Source: JAYPEY01 sp964519245
GTDB taxonomy: Bacteria > Verrucomicrobiota > Verrucomicrobiia > Limisphaerales > JAYPEY01
DNA: 64,000 nucleotides
Assembly (NCBI GenBank): GCA_964519245.1
Contig: CAZFLK010000001.1
Coordinates: 1 to 64,000 of the forward strand
Reading direction: 5' to 3'
Shown here: positions 48,601 to 55,344 of the stretch, piece by piece
Layout: each line of letters starts with the position of its first letter
Position numbering within the stretch: the first letter of the stretch is position 1
Notes under the pieces: generated by a model
What the model saw: only the letters and a program-made list of their open reading frames with translations
What the model was told of the DNA's origin: nothing
Databases searched by the model: none
Made by a program: the position numbers and the translations under genes

Positions 48601-48968
48601 GCTGCGCCGCCTGCCACAGCGGCTCCAGTCGACTGGGCCCCAATCTGAAAGGCGTCGCCACACGCTTCGCGCCGCGCGATCTCTTCCTGGCGATCGTCGA
48701 TCCCAATCGCGACGTCTCCCCCGCCTATCACACCAAGACGGTGACGACACGATCCGGAGAAACCCATACCGGGGTGATGATCTACGACTCGCCCGCCGCC
48801 AAGCTCATCCAGACCTCGGCCGACATCACCGTGCGTGTCACCGCCGCGGAACTGGCCTCGGAATCCGCCTCCGCAACCTCCTTGATGCCGGTCGGTCTGC
48901 TGGAGGGACTGAACGACGCCCAACTCGCCGACCTCTACGCATATCTCAAGTCCTTGGGCGGGGGTTGA
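45615..48968 (+). CDS. PVC-type haem-binding CxxCH beta-propeller/HEAT protein
   Basis: A 1117-residue exported protein. After a signal peptide (RAPLLAFGFGVAASPGSSTAA) comes a propeller with DTDRDGVADKAV, GLVRGPDGWFYLACGNDAG and FNPAGNLFTVDADGERDRHLPWY. The middle (about 400-960) is helical and HEAT-like. The C-terminal cytochrome c domain has CAACH (about 996-1000), LGPNLKGV, and IVDPNRDVSPAYHTKTVTTRSGETHTG, the TIGR02603-type haem-binding region. ATG 45615 is preferred over a TTG two codons earlier. It differs from the protein at 17763-20705 in length and haem-domain detail, so the two are paralogues rather than duplicates. Located between cupin and TIM-barrel isomerase genes, it may oxidise the sugar they process. 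Confidence 0.85.
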   Translation: MFRLSSIRRALTRVRAPLLAFGFGVAASPGSSTAAPVPEFRTPDNFEVSLYADDDLAHDIFSMTVDARGRIVVSGQGYIKVLEDTDRDGVADKAVTFSEFPKGGAYGLYAGATNIICVGDDAVWSLTDTDGDGRADGEPRALLKGTRQRGHSANGLVRGPDGWFYLACGNDAGINDSHAVLPGSPVKAVNAGAIVRFSPDGRFSEVIADGLRNPYDLAFNPAGNLFTVDADGERDRHLPWYSPTRLFDIASGMHHGWALQGWTHAWNRPGYWPDVAPRLDEIGRGSPTGMLVYRHRAFPERYTRGVFSLCWTFGRIYFFPLTAEDSSYTTEREIFLESTGGSGFAPVDMEVGPGGDLFVAIGGRGTRGGVYRVRYKDSLREQPGKDDLLRRVLGADQPLASWSRATWLPLTAALSRRDLERAAANVQLEITRQERFRALEILVEAYGGITPKLARDCILTTEPELSARAVWALSRSLDQRLEPEAHQLFADATRHASPLVQRAAFEAIAALPAHMVQLQPEADWLGGLDSKDRRVRAAAVLAARGPGLISFENVMADNAGLATHRQRVGFLRVFGPFKGPDHFSKDADWTAHFFRECFQILKNAVTPQTRLEATRLLQQALGDISLTQDQPNVGDGFIAAAPNLISPMLREQAAKELTGVFPTGHAETDRELARTLAMLKAGGQRLLTRTAAQWSDGAPLEDDIHYLLAAVQMPGERPDYFTIKSARAFALLHHKMNHEQRDVSRFWPARIGAAYLELSKQDPGLAEALINDPAFGLPEHSLFTRHMPEEQRTAGLRKLLKQARRPNPFKERRWTAGLATALRDLPAAEALPALRELWKSEPGLRDAIAGTLAFHRAPDDRGPLIAALASLQPEIVEQAATALTAYEGKATGDEFRQVFNSLNRRLADKRDAKVRAALTGLLQAWSGQALKLKESGNLREAHQPWFDWFRAAYPQQATSLASGETGKIQDWERRLRGLTLTGGDATRGKEIFETRSCAACHSGSSRLGPNLKGVATRFAPRDLFLAIVDPNRDVSPAYHTKTVTTRSGETHTGVMIYDSPAAKLIQTSADITVRVTAAELASESASATSLMPVGLLEGLNDAQLADLYAYLKSLGGG

Positions 48969-49023
48969 ATCCGATTGCAACGCACGCCCGGTTTCCGTTT
49001 TTGAAACATCCACCAACGCTCCC

Positions 49024-49974
49024 ATGAAGAAGCCCTCCTCCAGTTCCCTTTCCCGTCGTGAAATGATGCAGACGACCGCCGTTGGCGCCGCCTCCCTGGC
49101 CGCTGGCGCGAGCGCCGCCTCGGCGCAATCCGCGCAAGGTCCCGCCGCCACCAACCAGCGCATCAAGCAATCCGTCGTCTTCTGGTGCTTCAATGTCGCC
49201 GGCGAGGAGTGGGACCTCGACACCACCTGCAAGAAGACGCTCGCCCTCGGCGGCAAGTCCGTGGAACTGGTCGGCGCCGAGGATTTCCCCACGCTCAAGA
49301 AACACGGCGTGGACTGCGCCATCGCCTCCAACGGCATGCCCGGCGCGCCCTTCATGCGGGGCTTCAACAACCCAGCCTATCAACCCGAGGTCATCGAGCG
49401 CACGAAGCAGGCCATCGATGCCTGCGCCGAGTTCGGCTTCAAGCGCGTCATCGCCTTCACCGGCTACCGCTGGAAGGACGCCGACAACCCGGATAGCGGC
49501 GAGATTTCCAATGACGAAGGCGCCGAGAACTGCATCAAGGGCCTGAAGAAAATCGCGCCCTACGCCGAGAAGAAAGGCGTGACCATCTGTCTCGAACACC
49601 TGAACACCCGCGACGATTCCCACCCGATGAAGGGCCACCCCGGCTACCAGGGCGACGATGTCGACTACGTGGCGAGCTTCCTCCGCGAGGTCGGCTCCCC
49701 CTATGTGAAGATGCTCTTCGACGTCTATCACGTGCAGATCATGAACGGCGACATCATCCGCCGGATCGAGGAGTGCAAGGACGTCATCGGCCACGTCCAC
49801 ACCGCCGGCAACCCCGGCCGCGCCGAACTCGACGACCAGCAGGAGATCAACTACCCGCCCATCATGCGCAAGCTTCTGGAAGTCGGCTACGACGGCTACG
49901 TCGGCCAGGAATTCATCCCCACCCGCGACCCGAACAAGGGACTCTACGAGGCGATGAAGCTTTGTGATGTGTGA
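49024..49974 (+). CDS. Exported TIM-barrel sugar isomerase/epimerase (hydroxypyruvate isomerase-like)
   Basis: A 316-residue protein with a Tat-like N-terminus (LSRREMMQTTAVGAASLAAGA). The rest is a xylose-isomerase-like TIM barrel similar to hydroxypyruvate isomerase: VVFWCFN, KKTLALGGKSVELVG, RVIAFTGYRW, GVTICLEHLNTR (metal Glu), VKMLFDVYHVQIMNGD (Asp/His), IGHVHTAGNPGRAELD and GYVGQEF (last Glu). All metal-ligand positions appear kept, so it should be active, but the Tat signal places it in the periplasm, unlike Hyi. Substrate unknown; it probably works with the neighbouring haem-propeller protein, whose stop lies 55 bp upstream. Confidence 0.8.
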   Translation: MKKPSSSSLSRREMMQTTAVGAASLAAGASAASAQSAQGPAATNQRIKQSVVFWCFNVAGEEWDLDTTCKKTLALGGKSVELVGAEDFPTLKKHGVDCAIASNGMPGAPFMRGFNNPAYQPEVIERTKQAIDACAEFGFKRVIAFTGYRWKDADNPDSGEISNDEGAENCIKGLKKIAPYAEKKGVTICLEHLNTRDDSHPMKGHPGYQGDDVDYVASFLREVGSPYVKMLFDVYHVQIMNGDIIRRIEECKDVIGHVHTAGNPGRAELDDQQEINYPPIMRKLLEVGYDGYVGQEFIPTRDPNKGLYEAMKLCDV

Positions 49975-50027
49975 GGAAGGGAGCCGAAGGTCACATTTGC
50001 CTCGCCGGTTTGGGCCGTGTCAACCGG

Positions 50028-50492
50028 GTGAAGATTACATTCGCGGTGGTTGTCCTGCCGTTTGTGCTTCTTCTCAATTCCTGTTCGCAGGCCTTCCATT
50101 ACCTTGTCTTCAACAACACGGGATCTGAGATGACGGTCCGGTCCACGTGGAAGAACTTTGATGACGATGGAAAAGGCAGAACTGTCGTTCCGGCCGGGGA
50201 ATCAATAATCGTGGATTATCGGGATACACTCGGCATTTCAATCCCGGGAAAAACACGGAACTACGACAGGCATTTGCCGCGAGCGCGGGCATATGTCGAT
50301 CGGACTGCAACGCCTCCAATCGTGAGGATTCAGGTGGAAACCAACGGTGTATTGCACGTGCTGCCGCCCAATTGGAATCGCATCATGAGGCCGCCGCCGA
50401 CAGAACAACCGGATGGATTTCCGCTGAAACCGCGCCGGAATTCAACGCTTCAACCTCGACGGGCTGTCGATCACGAGTTGGTCCCGGGCTGA
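50028..50492 (+). CDS. Small lipoprotein of unknown function
   Basis: A 154-residue protein from a GTG at 50028. The N-terminus KITFAVVVLPFVLLLNSC is a lipoprotein signal with a LLNSC lipobox. The body (HYLVFNNTGSEMTVRSTWKNF... PAGESIIVDYR) is beta-rich and not recognised. The last 35 or so residues (PRRNSTLQPRRAVDHELVPG) read into a palindromic intergenic element, and the stop codon TGA at 50490-50492 is part of that element, so the native end may have been altered. It overlaps the wrecked toxin gene on the other strand. An alternative GTG at 49971 overlaps the preceding stop. Confidence 0.5.
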   Translation: MKITFAVVVLPFVLLLNSCSQAFHYLVFNNTGSEMTVRSTWKNFDDDGKGRTVVPAGESIIVDYRDTLGISIPGKTRNYDRHLPRARAYVDRTATPPIVRIQVETNGVLHVLPPNWNRIMRPPPTEQPDGFPLKPRRNSTLQPRRAVDHELVPG

Positions 50493-50667
50493 AGGCCGGG
50501 GCTTTGTGCGGTTGGGCTTTCAGCCCATGATTTCGGACGATTCGATCTCGACATTCTTCCACACAGTCAATGAAGTCCCGTCCCAAGCCTTCGACCTCCT
50601 TCTCGTAGTGACGCGCGGATCTCAGGAACTCCCGATTGGCCTCCGGGTGAAGGACAGCTCTACTCAT
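50383..50667 (-). pseudogene. ParE/RelE-type toxin truncated by an inserted repeat
   Basis: The first 45 or so residues (MSRAVLHPEANREFLRSARH, then YEKEVEGLGRDFIDCVEECRDRI) match the start of ParE/RelE family toxins. From residue 48 the reading frame enters the palindromic element (GLKAQPHKAPAFSPG) and continues as Pro/Ala-rich sequence without the beta strands and Arg/Lys residues that complete such toxins (normally about 95 residues ending in a basic segment). It is therefore very probably inactive. Its ATG overlaps the antitoxin stop (ATGAGTAG), the usual translational coupling. Confidence 0.65.
50486..50526. repeat. 41-bp palindromic intergenic element inside the toxin gene
   Basis: GGGCTGAA (50486-50493) and TTCAGCCC (50519-50526) are perfect 8-bp inverted ends, and an inner GGGCT/AGCCC hairpin is nested at the right end. 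The neighbouring 50395-50485 may belong to the same element, since both converging genes lose family-like sequence there. It resembles REP/MITE-like units. Confidence 0.6.
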
Positions 50668-50890
50668 CGAGCAAACGCCTGGCTTCCGCGAAAGCGGCGT
50701 CGGAATCCATGCCTTCCACCTCGCCGTTGCAAATCTCGGCGCTTCGCTTGGTCAATTCCCGATCCCAGGCCGTCTTCAATTCGTCATCTACAAAACTGTC
50801 AACGCTGTTCAGGATCCGCTCGGCAGACTTGACTCGTTCCTTGGCCGGCAATGCGAGGGCTTCGCGTTCCAATGAGGCCGTGACGGACAC
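50660..50890 (-). CDS. Addiction-module antitoxin (TIGR02574-type)
   Basis: A protein of about 76 residues read from a GTG at 50890. ASLEREALALPAKERVKSAERILNSVDS, ending DSDAAFAEARRLLDE, is the pattern of the short 'putative addiction module component' antitoxins that pair with ParE/RelE toxins. The stop overlaps the toxin ATG by 8 bp. With its toxin truncated the antitoxin is probably an orphan. A GTG at 50938 would overlap the upstream peptidase stop and is less likely. Confidence 0.65.
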   Translation of the reverse strand: MSVTASLEREALALPAKERVKSAERILNSVDSFVDDELKTAWDRELTKRSAEICNGEVEGMDSDAAFAEARRLLDE

Positions 50891-50949
50891 GGTTTCAAGA
50901 TTCGATGAGCCGGAATATTTTGCAACCGTGAATTCCACTTTGTCCGCAG

Positions 50950-51726
50950 CTACTTGCCCTCCAACTCCGACTGCAGCTCCCTCAAATGCTCCAGCCTCTC
51001 GGTCGTCGGCGGGTGGGTGTGGGCGAAGTTCAACCACGTCTCGTGCTTGCCGTGGTATTTGTCATGGAGGTGTTCGAAGAACTCCATGTAGCCGTCCGCG
51101 CTGCCGTAGACGGAGTGCGCCAAGCGGAATCCGAAGTCATCCGCCTCGCGCTCGGCGTTGCGGGAATGCCCCTTCTCAGCAAGGTCGACCGCCTTCGATA
51201 CGATGCCGCCATCCGAGGCCCCGAATACCAGGCCGATGGCGATGGAAAACACCGCCTTGCGACCGATGCCTTTGAGGGTGTGCCGATGCTGGTGATGGCC
51301 GAGTTCGTGTCCGAGCACGAAGGCAATAGCGGTGGTGTTGGTGGTGGCGTCGAGCAGGCCCTTGGTCACCATCACCGTGCCGCCGGGCGCGGCGAAGGCG
51401 TTGGGCTCCGGCGTGGACATGTAGCGCAGCTTGTAGGGCAGCGGACGAAGGCCGGGCTGCTCCAGCAATTTGTCGAAGACCTCCTCCGCCCGGGCAAACT
51501 CCGCGGGCGGATTCTCCTCGGTGGGGAACTCGATTGACTGGAACAGCTTGGCCTCGGTCTCCTCGCTGATCCGGGTGACCATGAACTCGGCGATGAACCC
51601 CAACAGAAGGTAGATCAGCGTGACGCCGACAATGATGATGACGACGTTCTTGGCCTTCTCGCGCCAATGCTCCTGACCGCTGGAATTCTCCGCGGCATCC
51701 TCGAGGGGTTTGGGGACAAACTTCAT
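50950..51726 (-). CDS. M48 family membrane metallopeptidase
   Basis: A 258-residue peptidase. One N-terminal transmembrane helix (NVVIIIVGVTLIYLLLGFIA) anchors a catalytic domain with HELGHHQHRH (His140, Glu141, His144) and a third-ligand Glu in RNAEREADDFGFRLA. HtpX, LoiP and BepA relatives degrade damaged envelope proteins. The conserved THPPTTERLEHLREL near the C-terminus is also family-typical. Its ATG overlaps the stop of the preceding YbjQ-type gene (ATGA), so the three genes 52556-50950 form a tight operon. Confidence 0.9.
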   Translation of the reverse strand: MKFVPKPLEDAAENSSGQEHWREKAKNVVIIIVGVTLIYLLLGFIAEFMVTRISEETEAKLFQSIEFPTEENPPAEFARAEEVFDKLLEQPGLRPLPYKLRYMSTPEPNAFAAPGGTVMVTKGLLDATTNTTAIAFVLGHELGHHQHRHTLKGIGRKAVFSIAIGLVFGASDGGIVSKAVDLAEKGHSRNAEREADDFGFRLAHSVYGSADGYMEFFEHLHDKYHGKHETWLNFAHTHPPTTERLEHLRELQSELEGK

Positions 51727-52229
51727 TCAGCGGTCTTGTTCAACCGCACGGCCGTGCCGTAGGCGAGCACCTCCGCGCAGCCGACCGCCTTGCCCTTGCC
51801 ATTGGAAACGGTCGACGTCTCGAGACGGCAGTTGAGGAACATGTCCGCATCGGGGCAGGCCTCCTTCATGCGGAGAATCGCCTCGCGTCGCCCACGATCA
51901 ATGACCGAGGCGTAGCTCTTCATCTCGCCGCCGAAGATCATGCGGAACTTCGACAGCCAGCGCTTGAAATGATCGACTGAAACGACCACGGAACCGACGA
52001 CCAACTGACTATCGTAGGCGGTGGGAAGTTCGGGGACCTGTTTCCCGGTCAGGGCCGGGATGTGAACCCAGGCGGATTCGCGTTCGCGAATGCTCTGGTA
52101 GTGTTTTTTCTCGGCCATTTTGCCGATGATCCACGTGCCCAGCAGCATCCAGATGGGCGCGGTATAGAAGAGGATGACGATGATCAGGACGACCATCGGG
52201 ACTTCTTCCTGGGGAGGTTGGGGTTGCAT
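51723..52229 (-). CDS. YbjQ-family (UPF0145) protein with N-terminal membrane helix
   Basis: A 168-residue protein. Residues about 12-35 form a transmembrane helix (MVVLIIVILFYTAPIWMLLG); about 75-165 form a YbjQ/UPF0145 domain (VVGSVVVSVDHFKRWLSK, YASVIDRGRREAILRMKE, CAEVLAYGTAVRL). YbjQ proteins are small oligomeric, heavy-metal-binding-like domains of unknown role; a membrane-anchored form is less common. It is placed between a soluble YbjQ gene (12 bp) and the M48 peptidase gene (ATGA overlap). Confidence 0.8.
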   Translation of the reverse strand: MQPQPPQEEVPMVVLIIVILFYTAPIWMLLGTWIIGKMAEKKHYQSIRERESAWVHIPALTGKQVPELPTAYDSQLVVGSVVVSVDHFKRWLSKFRMIFGGEMKSYASVIDRGRREAILRMKEACPDADMFLNCRLETSTVSNGKGKAVGCAEVLAYGTAVRLNKTAE

Positions 52230-52241
52230 GGCGCCTCCTGA

Positions 52242-52556
52242 TTACTGGCAGAGCACGGCCGTTCCGTAGGCGAGCATCTCGGCCGCGCCCTGGGTGACGG
52301 AGGTGGTGGTGAAACGCACGTTGATGATCGCGTTGGCGCCCAATTGCTGCGCCTGTTCGATCATGCGGTTGGTCGCTTCCTGGCGGGCTTCCATCATGAG
52401 CTCGGTGTAGCCCTTGAGTTCCCCGCCCACAATGTTCTTCAGGCCGGCCATCAGATCGCGCCCGACATGTTTCGCGCGTATCGTGCTCCCCTGCACAAGG
52501 CCGTAGTGTTCGGTGATGGTATGCCCGGGTATCGATTCAACGTTGGTCAGAATCAT
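52242..52556 (-). CDS. YbjQ-family (UPF0145) protein
   Basis: A 104-residue soluble YbjQ protein: MILTNVESIPGHTITEHYGLV, KNIVGGELKGYTELM, RQEATNRMIEQAQQLGANAI, TTTSVTQGAAEMLAYGTAV. Length and motifs are those of the family. First gene of a tight operon with a membrane-anchored YbjQ and an M48 peptidase. The start is the ATG at 52556. Function unknown in all organisms I am aware of. Confidence 0.88.
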   Translation of the reverse strand: MILTNVESIPGHTITEHYGLVQGSTIRAKHVGRDLMAGLKNIVGGELKGYTELMMEARQEATNRMIEQAQQLGANAIINVRFTTTSVTQGAAEMLAYGTAVLCQ

Positions 52557-52734
52557 GGTTTCTCTTTCTGGATGGTTGTTGGTGTTGCGCCGTTGGCTGG
52601 GTGTTCTTCCCAACGACCTCAACAAGTTGCTCAGCCGTAAGATCAAAGGAAAGATCAAAAGAACAGGAAAGAACCCAGCGCCCAGCGCAACTCTCCGGAA
52701 ACCCGAGTGTTTCTCATCCCTGAAAACACTGGCT

Positions 52735-52750
52735 CCCGCCGAGTGGCGGG
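52735..52750. repeat. Small GC hairpin
   Basis: CCCGCC (52735-52740), loop GAGT, GGCGGG (52745-52750). No T-run follows on either strand. Confidence 0.5.
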
Positions 52751-52755
52751 GACAG

Positions 52756-52795
52756 GGGCCCGGGACAGAAAATGTCGTGTGCTTGTCCCGGGCCC
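52756..52795. repeat. 12-bp perfect inverted repeat
   Basis: GGGCCCGGGACA (52756-52767) and TGTCCCGGGCCC (52784-52795) are perfectly complementary around a 16-nt loop. No T-run, so it is not an intrinsic terminator; it may be an operator or a dispersed palindromic unit. Confidence 0.6.
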
Positions 52796-52805
52796 ATCCC
52801 CCCCG

Positions 52806-52839
52806 CACCAGGCGCCACGCACCAGGCGCCACGCACCCC
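52806..52839 (+). repeat. 14-bp tandem repeat
   Basis: CACCAGGCGCCACG is repeated twice in tandem (52806-52819 and 52820-52833) with a partial third copy, followed by short CGAACC-type repeats. Probably replication-slippage sequence. Confidence 0.55.
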
Positions 52840-52920
52840 GAACCCCGAACCAAGAACCACAGCCCCCCTCCTTCGCCGATTTTCCTTTTCCCTGGTTGGC
52901 GGTGACCGTTCAATCCGTGG

Positions 52921-55080
52921 ATGCCGCGTGACTACCAGCTCAAACAGTTCCGTCCCCAGGTCGATTTTCAGATCGACTACGCAGCGGAATTGAACGAGCA
53001 GCAGCACGCCGCCGTCACGTCTCCTCCGGGCCCCTCCCTGGTCATCGCCGGCGCCGGGTCGGGCAAGACCAGAACGCTCACCTACCGGGTCGCCTACCTC
53101 ATCGAGTCCGGGATCAAGCCCGAGAACATCCTGCTGCTGACCTTCACCAACAAGGCGGCCAAGGAGATGATGGGCCGCGTCCGCGAGTTGCTGGGCTCGG
53201 ATCTCGCCAACCTCTGGGGCGGCACCTTCCACTCAATTGGCCATCGACTGCTGCGGCGGCACGCGGACAACGTCGGCTTCCGACGCGATTTCACCATCCT
53301 TGATCGTGAGGATTCCAAGGACCTGCTCAAGGCCTGCATCGGGGCGTTGGAGTTCGATCCCAAGGAGACGCGCTTCCCCAAACCCGACGTGCTGCAGAAC
53401 GTGCTCTCCATGGCGGCGAACATGAGCCAGTCCATCCCGGAGCTGCTGGGGCGGCGCTACTCCAATTTCGCGCAACTCTCCGAGCCGATCGAACGGCTGG
53501 CCAAGCTTTATGCCGAGCGCAAGCAGGCGGCCAATGTGATGGATTTCGACGACCTGCTCACCTTGTGGCATCGCCTGCTGAAGGACGACGCGGAGGTCCG
53601 GGAGCGCTGCCAACGACGTTTCCGCTTCATTCTGGTCGACGAATACCAGGACACGAACGAGTTGCAGGCGGACCTGATCGACATGCTTGCCGCGCCGCCG
53701 CCCGGCGACGACCGTCCCGCCAATATCACGGTCGTGGGCGATGACTCGCAGAGCATCTATTCCTGGCGCGGGGCCGACTACCACAACATCCTCAACTTTC
53801 CCAAGAACTACCCGGGCGCGCGGTCCTTCAAGATCGAGGTCAACTATCGCAGCACGCCGGAGATCCTGGCGGTGGCGAACTCGGTCATCCGGGCCAATGT
53901 CCACCAATTCGAGAAGGAACTGGAGCCGGCGAGACCAAGCGGCGCCAAACCGGCCCTGGTGGCCTGCAACGACGGCAATGAACAGGCCGCCTTCGTCGCG
54001 CAACGCGCCTTGGAGCTGCGCGAGGAGGGCGTCGAGCTGAACCAGATGGCCGTGCTCTATCGTTCGCATTTCCACGCATTGGAGCTGCAACTGGAACTGA
54101 CCAAGCGCAACATCCCCTTCTCCATCACCAGCGGCATCCGCTTCTTCGAGCAGGCCCACGTCAAGGACGTCGCCGCCCACCTCAGACTGGTCTGCAATCC
54201 TCTCGACGAAGTCTCCTTCAAACGCGCCGTCATGCTGTTGCGCGGCATTGGAGCCAAGGGCGCCGACAAGTTGTGGGCCCTTTTCCATGAGACCAGGACG
54301 AACTTTGCGGCCGGGGCCAATGCCTCGGACGATGGCGATCCAGACTGGAGCGTGGACGAGGGAAACGATGCGGAGGCGCCTGCGTCCAACCCCAACGCGG
54401 CAACGCTGCACATCGGCGAGGCGATGCGTTCCATCACGGCCAAGGCCCCCAAGAAGTCGCAGTCGTCCTGGACGCAGTTGGCCGACACCATGCAGCAACT
54501 GGAGGAACCCGAACTGCGCAGCCGGCCCTCGGACATGATCCGACTCGTCCTGGACGCCGGCTACGAGGACTACCTCGGGGCCCAATACGAGAACTACCAG
54601 AGCCGCCTCGACGACCTGGAGCAGCTGGAGAGCTTTGCCCGGCAATTTGACGACATCGAGGAGTTCCTGGGGCAACTGGCCTTGCTGACCAATGTCGAAG
54701 CCGAGGCCCAGCAGGCGGCGGCGGACGACGAGCAGATCAAGCTGTCGACCATCCACCAGGCCAAGGGGCTGGAGTTCGACGTCGTTTTCGCCATCATGCT
54801 ATGCGACGGCCTGTTCCCGTCAGCGCGCTCCATCGAGGATCCCGACGGCGAGGAAGAGGAGCGCAGGCTGTTCTACGTGGCGGTCACCCGCGCGCGCAAT
54901 GAGCTCTACCTGTGCTACCCGCTCATCCGGGCAGCCCATGGCTACGGCGGCGACTACATGCAGTCGCCTTCACGCTTCCTCGGAGAAATCTCCCCGGACC
55001 TGCTGGACGAATGGAACCTCCAATCCACGAATTCCTTCGGAGACGACTACCCGGACTTTGATGACGACGAACCCTTTTGA
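52921..55080 (+). CDS. UvrD/Rep/PcrA-type DNA helicase
   Basis: A 719-residue superfamily 1A helicase. Motif I GAGSGKT (about 44-50), motif Ia LTFTNKAAKEM, motif II LVDEYQDTN, motif III VVGDDSQSIYSWRGA, motif IV EVNYRSTPEIL, motif V STIHQAKGLEFDVVFA and motif VI LFYVAVTRARNELYL are all present. It unwinds DNA 3'-5' in repair or replication restart. UvrD, Rep and PcrA cannot be separated here. An acidic insert (ASDDGDPDWSVDEGNDAEAP) lies at about 465-485. Start ATG 52921; transcribed alone. Confidence 0.92.
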   Translation: MPRDYQLKQFRPQVDFQIDYAAELNEQQHAAVTSPPGPSLVIAGAGSGKTRTLTYRVAYLIESGIKPENILLLTFTNKAAKEMMGRVRELLGSDLANLWGGTFHSIGHRLLRRHADNVGFRRDFTILDREDSKDLLKACIGALEFDPKETRFPKPDVLQNVLSMAANMSQSIPELLGRRYSNFAQLSEPIERLAKLYAERKQAANVMDFDDLLTLWHRLLKDDAEVRERCQRRFRFILVDEYQDTNELQADLIDMLAAPPPGDDRPANITVVGDDSQSIYSWRGADYHNILNFPKNYPGARSFKIEVNYRSTPEILAVANSVIRANVHQFEKELEPARPSGAKPALVACNDGNEQAAFVAQRALELREEGVELNQMAVLYRSHFHALELQLELTKRNIPFSITSGIRFFEQAHVKDVAAHLRLVCNPLDEVSFKRAVMLLRGIGAKGADKLWALFHETRTNFAAGANASDDGDPDWSVDEGNDAEAPASNPNAATLHIGEAMRSITAKAPKKSQSSWTQLADTMQQLEEPELRSRPSDMIRLVLDAGYEDYLGAQYENYQSRLDDLEQLESFARQFDDIEEFLGQLALLTNVEAEAQQAAADDEQIKLSTIHQAKGLEFDVVFAIMLCDGLFPSARSIEDPDGEEEERRLFYVAVTRARNELYLCYPLIRAAHGYGGDYMQSPSRFLGEISPDLLDEWNLQSTNSFGDDYPDFDDDEPF

Positions 55081-55100
55081 ACGGCGACAGTGTCCCGGCC

Positions 55101-55313
55101 TCAGAATCCGGGGGACTGCAGGGAACGCAACAGGTAGAACATGCCTCCAATCACCAGCGGCAGCAGAATCGCAACTGCGATGAAAAAGAAGACGGTTCGG
55201 CGCGAGCCTTTCACATGCCGGGGAGGCATGTCTCGGAAGAACGGCATGGAACCGGAAGCCTGGTCGTCGGACGCCTTCTCCCCCTCCTCCTCGTTGTCAG
55301 ATTTCTGATTCAC
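55101..55313 (-). CDS. Small single-helix membrane protein, unknown
   Basis: A 70-residue protein. An acidic N-terminus (SDNEEEGEKASDD) is followed by a basic stretch (RHVKGSRRT) and one hydrophobic helix (VFFFIAVAILLPLVIGGMFYLL). It follows the SurA-like gene by 31 bp on the same strand, so cotranscription is plausible. No family recognised. Confidence 0.55.
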   Translation of the reverse strand: MNQKSDNEEEGEKASDDQASGSMPFFRDMPPRHVKGSRRTVFFFIAVAILLPLVIGGMFYLLRSLQSPGF

Positions 55314-55344
55314 GGGTGATTCGGCTCCGACGCGGACGGTCGGA

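Larger units (their letters stand above)
52557..52920. other. 364-bp divergent intergenic region with hairpins
   Basis: No gene is supported. It holds the promoters of ybjQ (minus) and uvrD (plus). Three structures listed separately lie at 52735-52750, 52756-52795 and 52806-52839. The plus-strand sequence just before the helicase start is C-rich and low complexity. Confidence 0.6.

Noticed and set aside
52756..52795. 12-bp palindrome as an intrinsic terminator
   Set aside because: Neither side has a T-run, and it lies between divergent genes.
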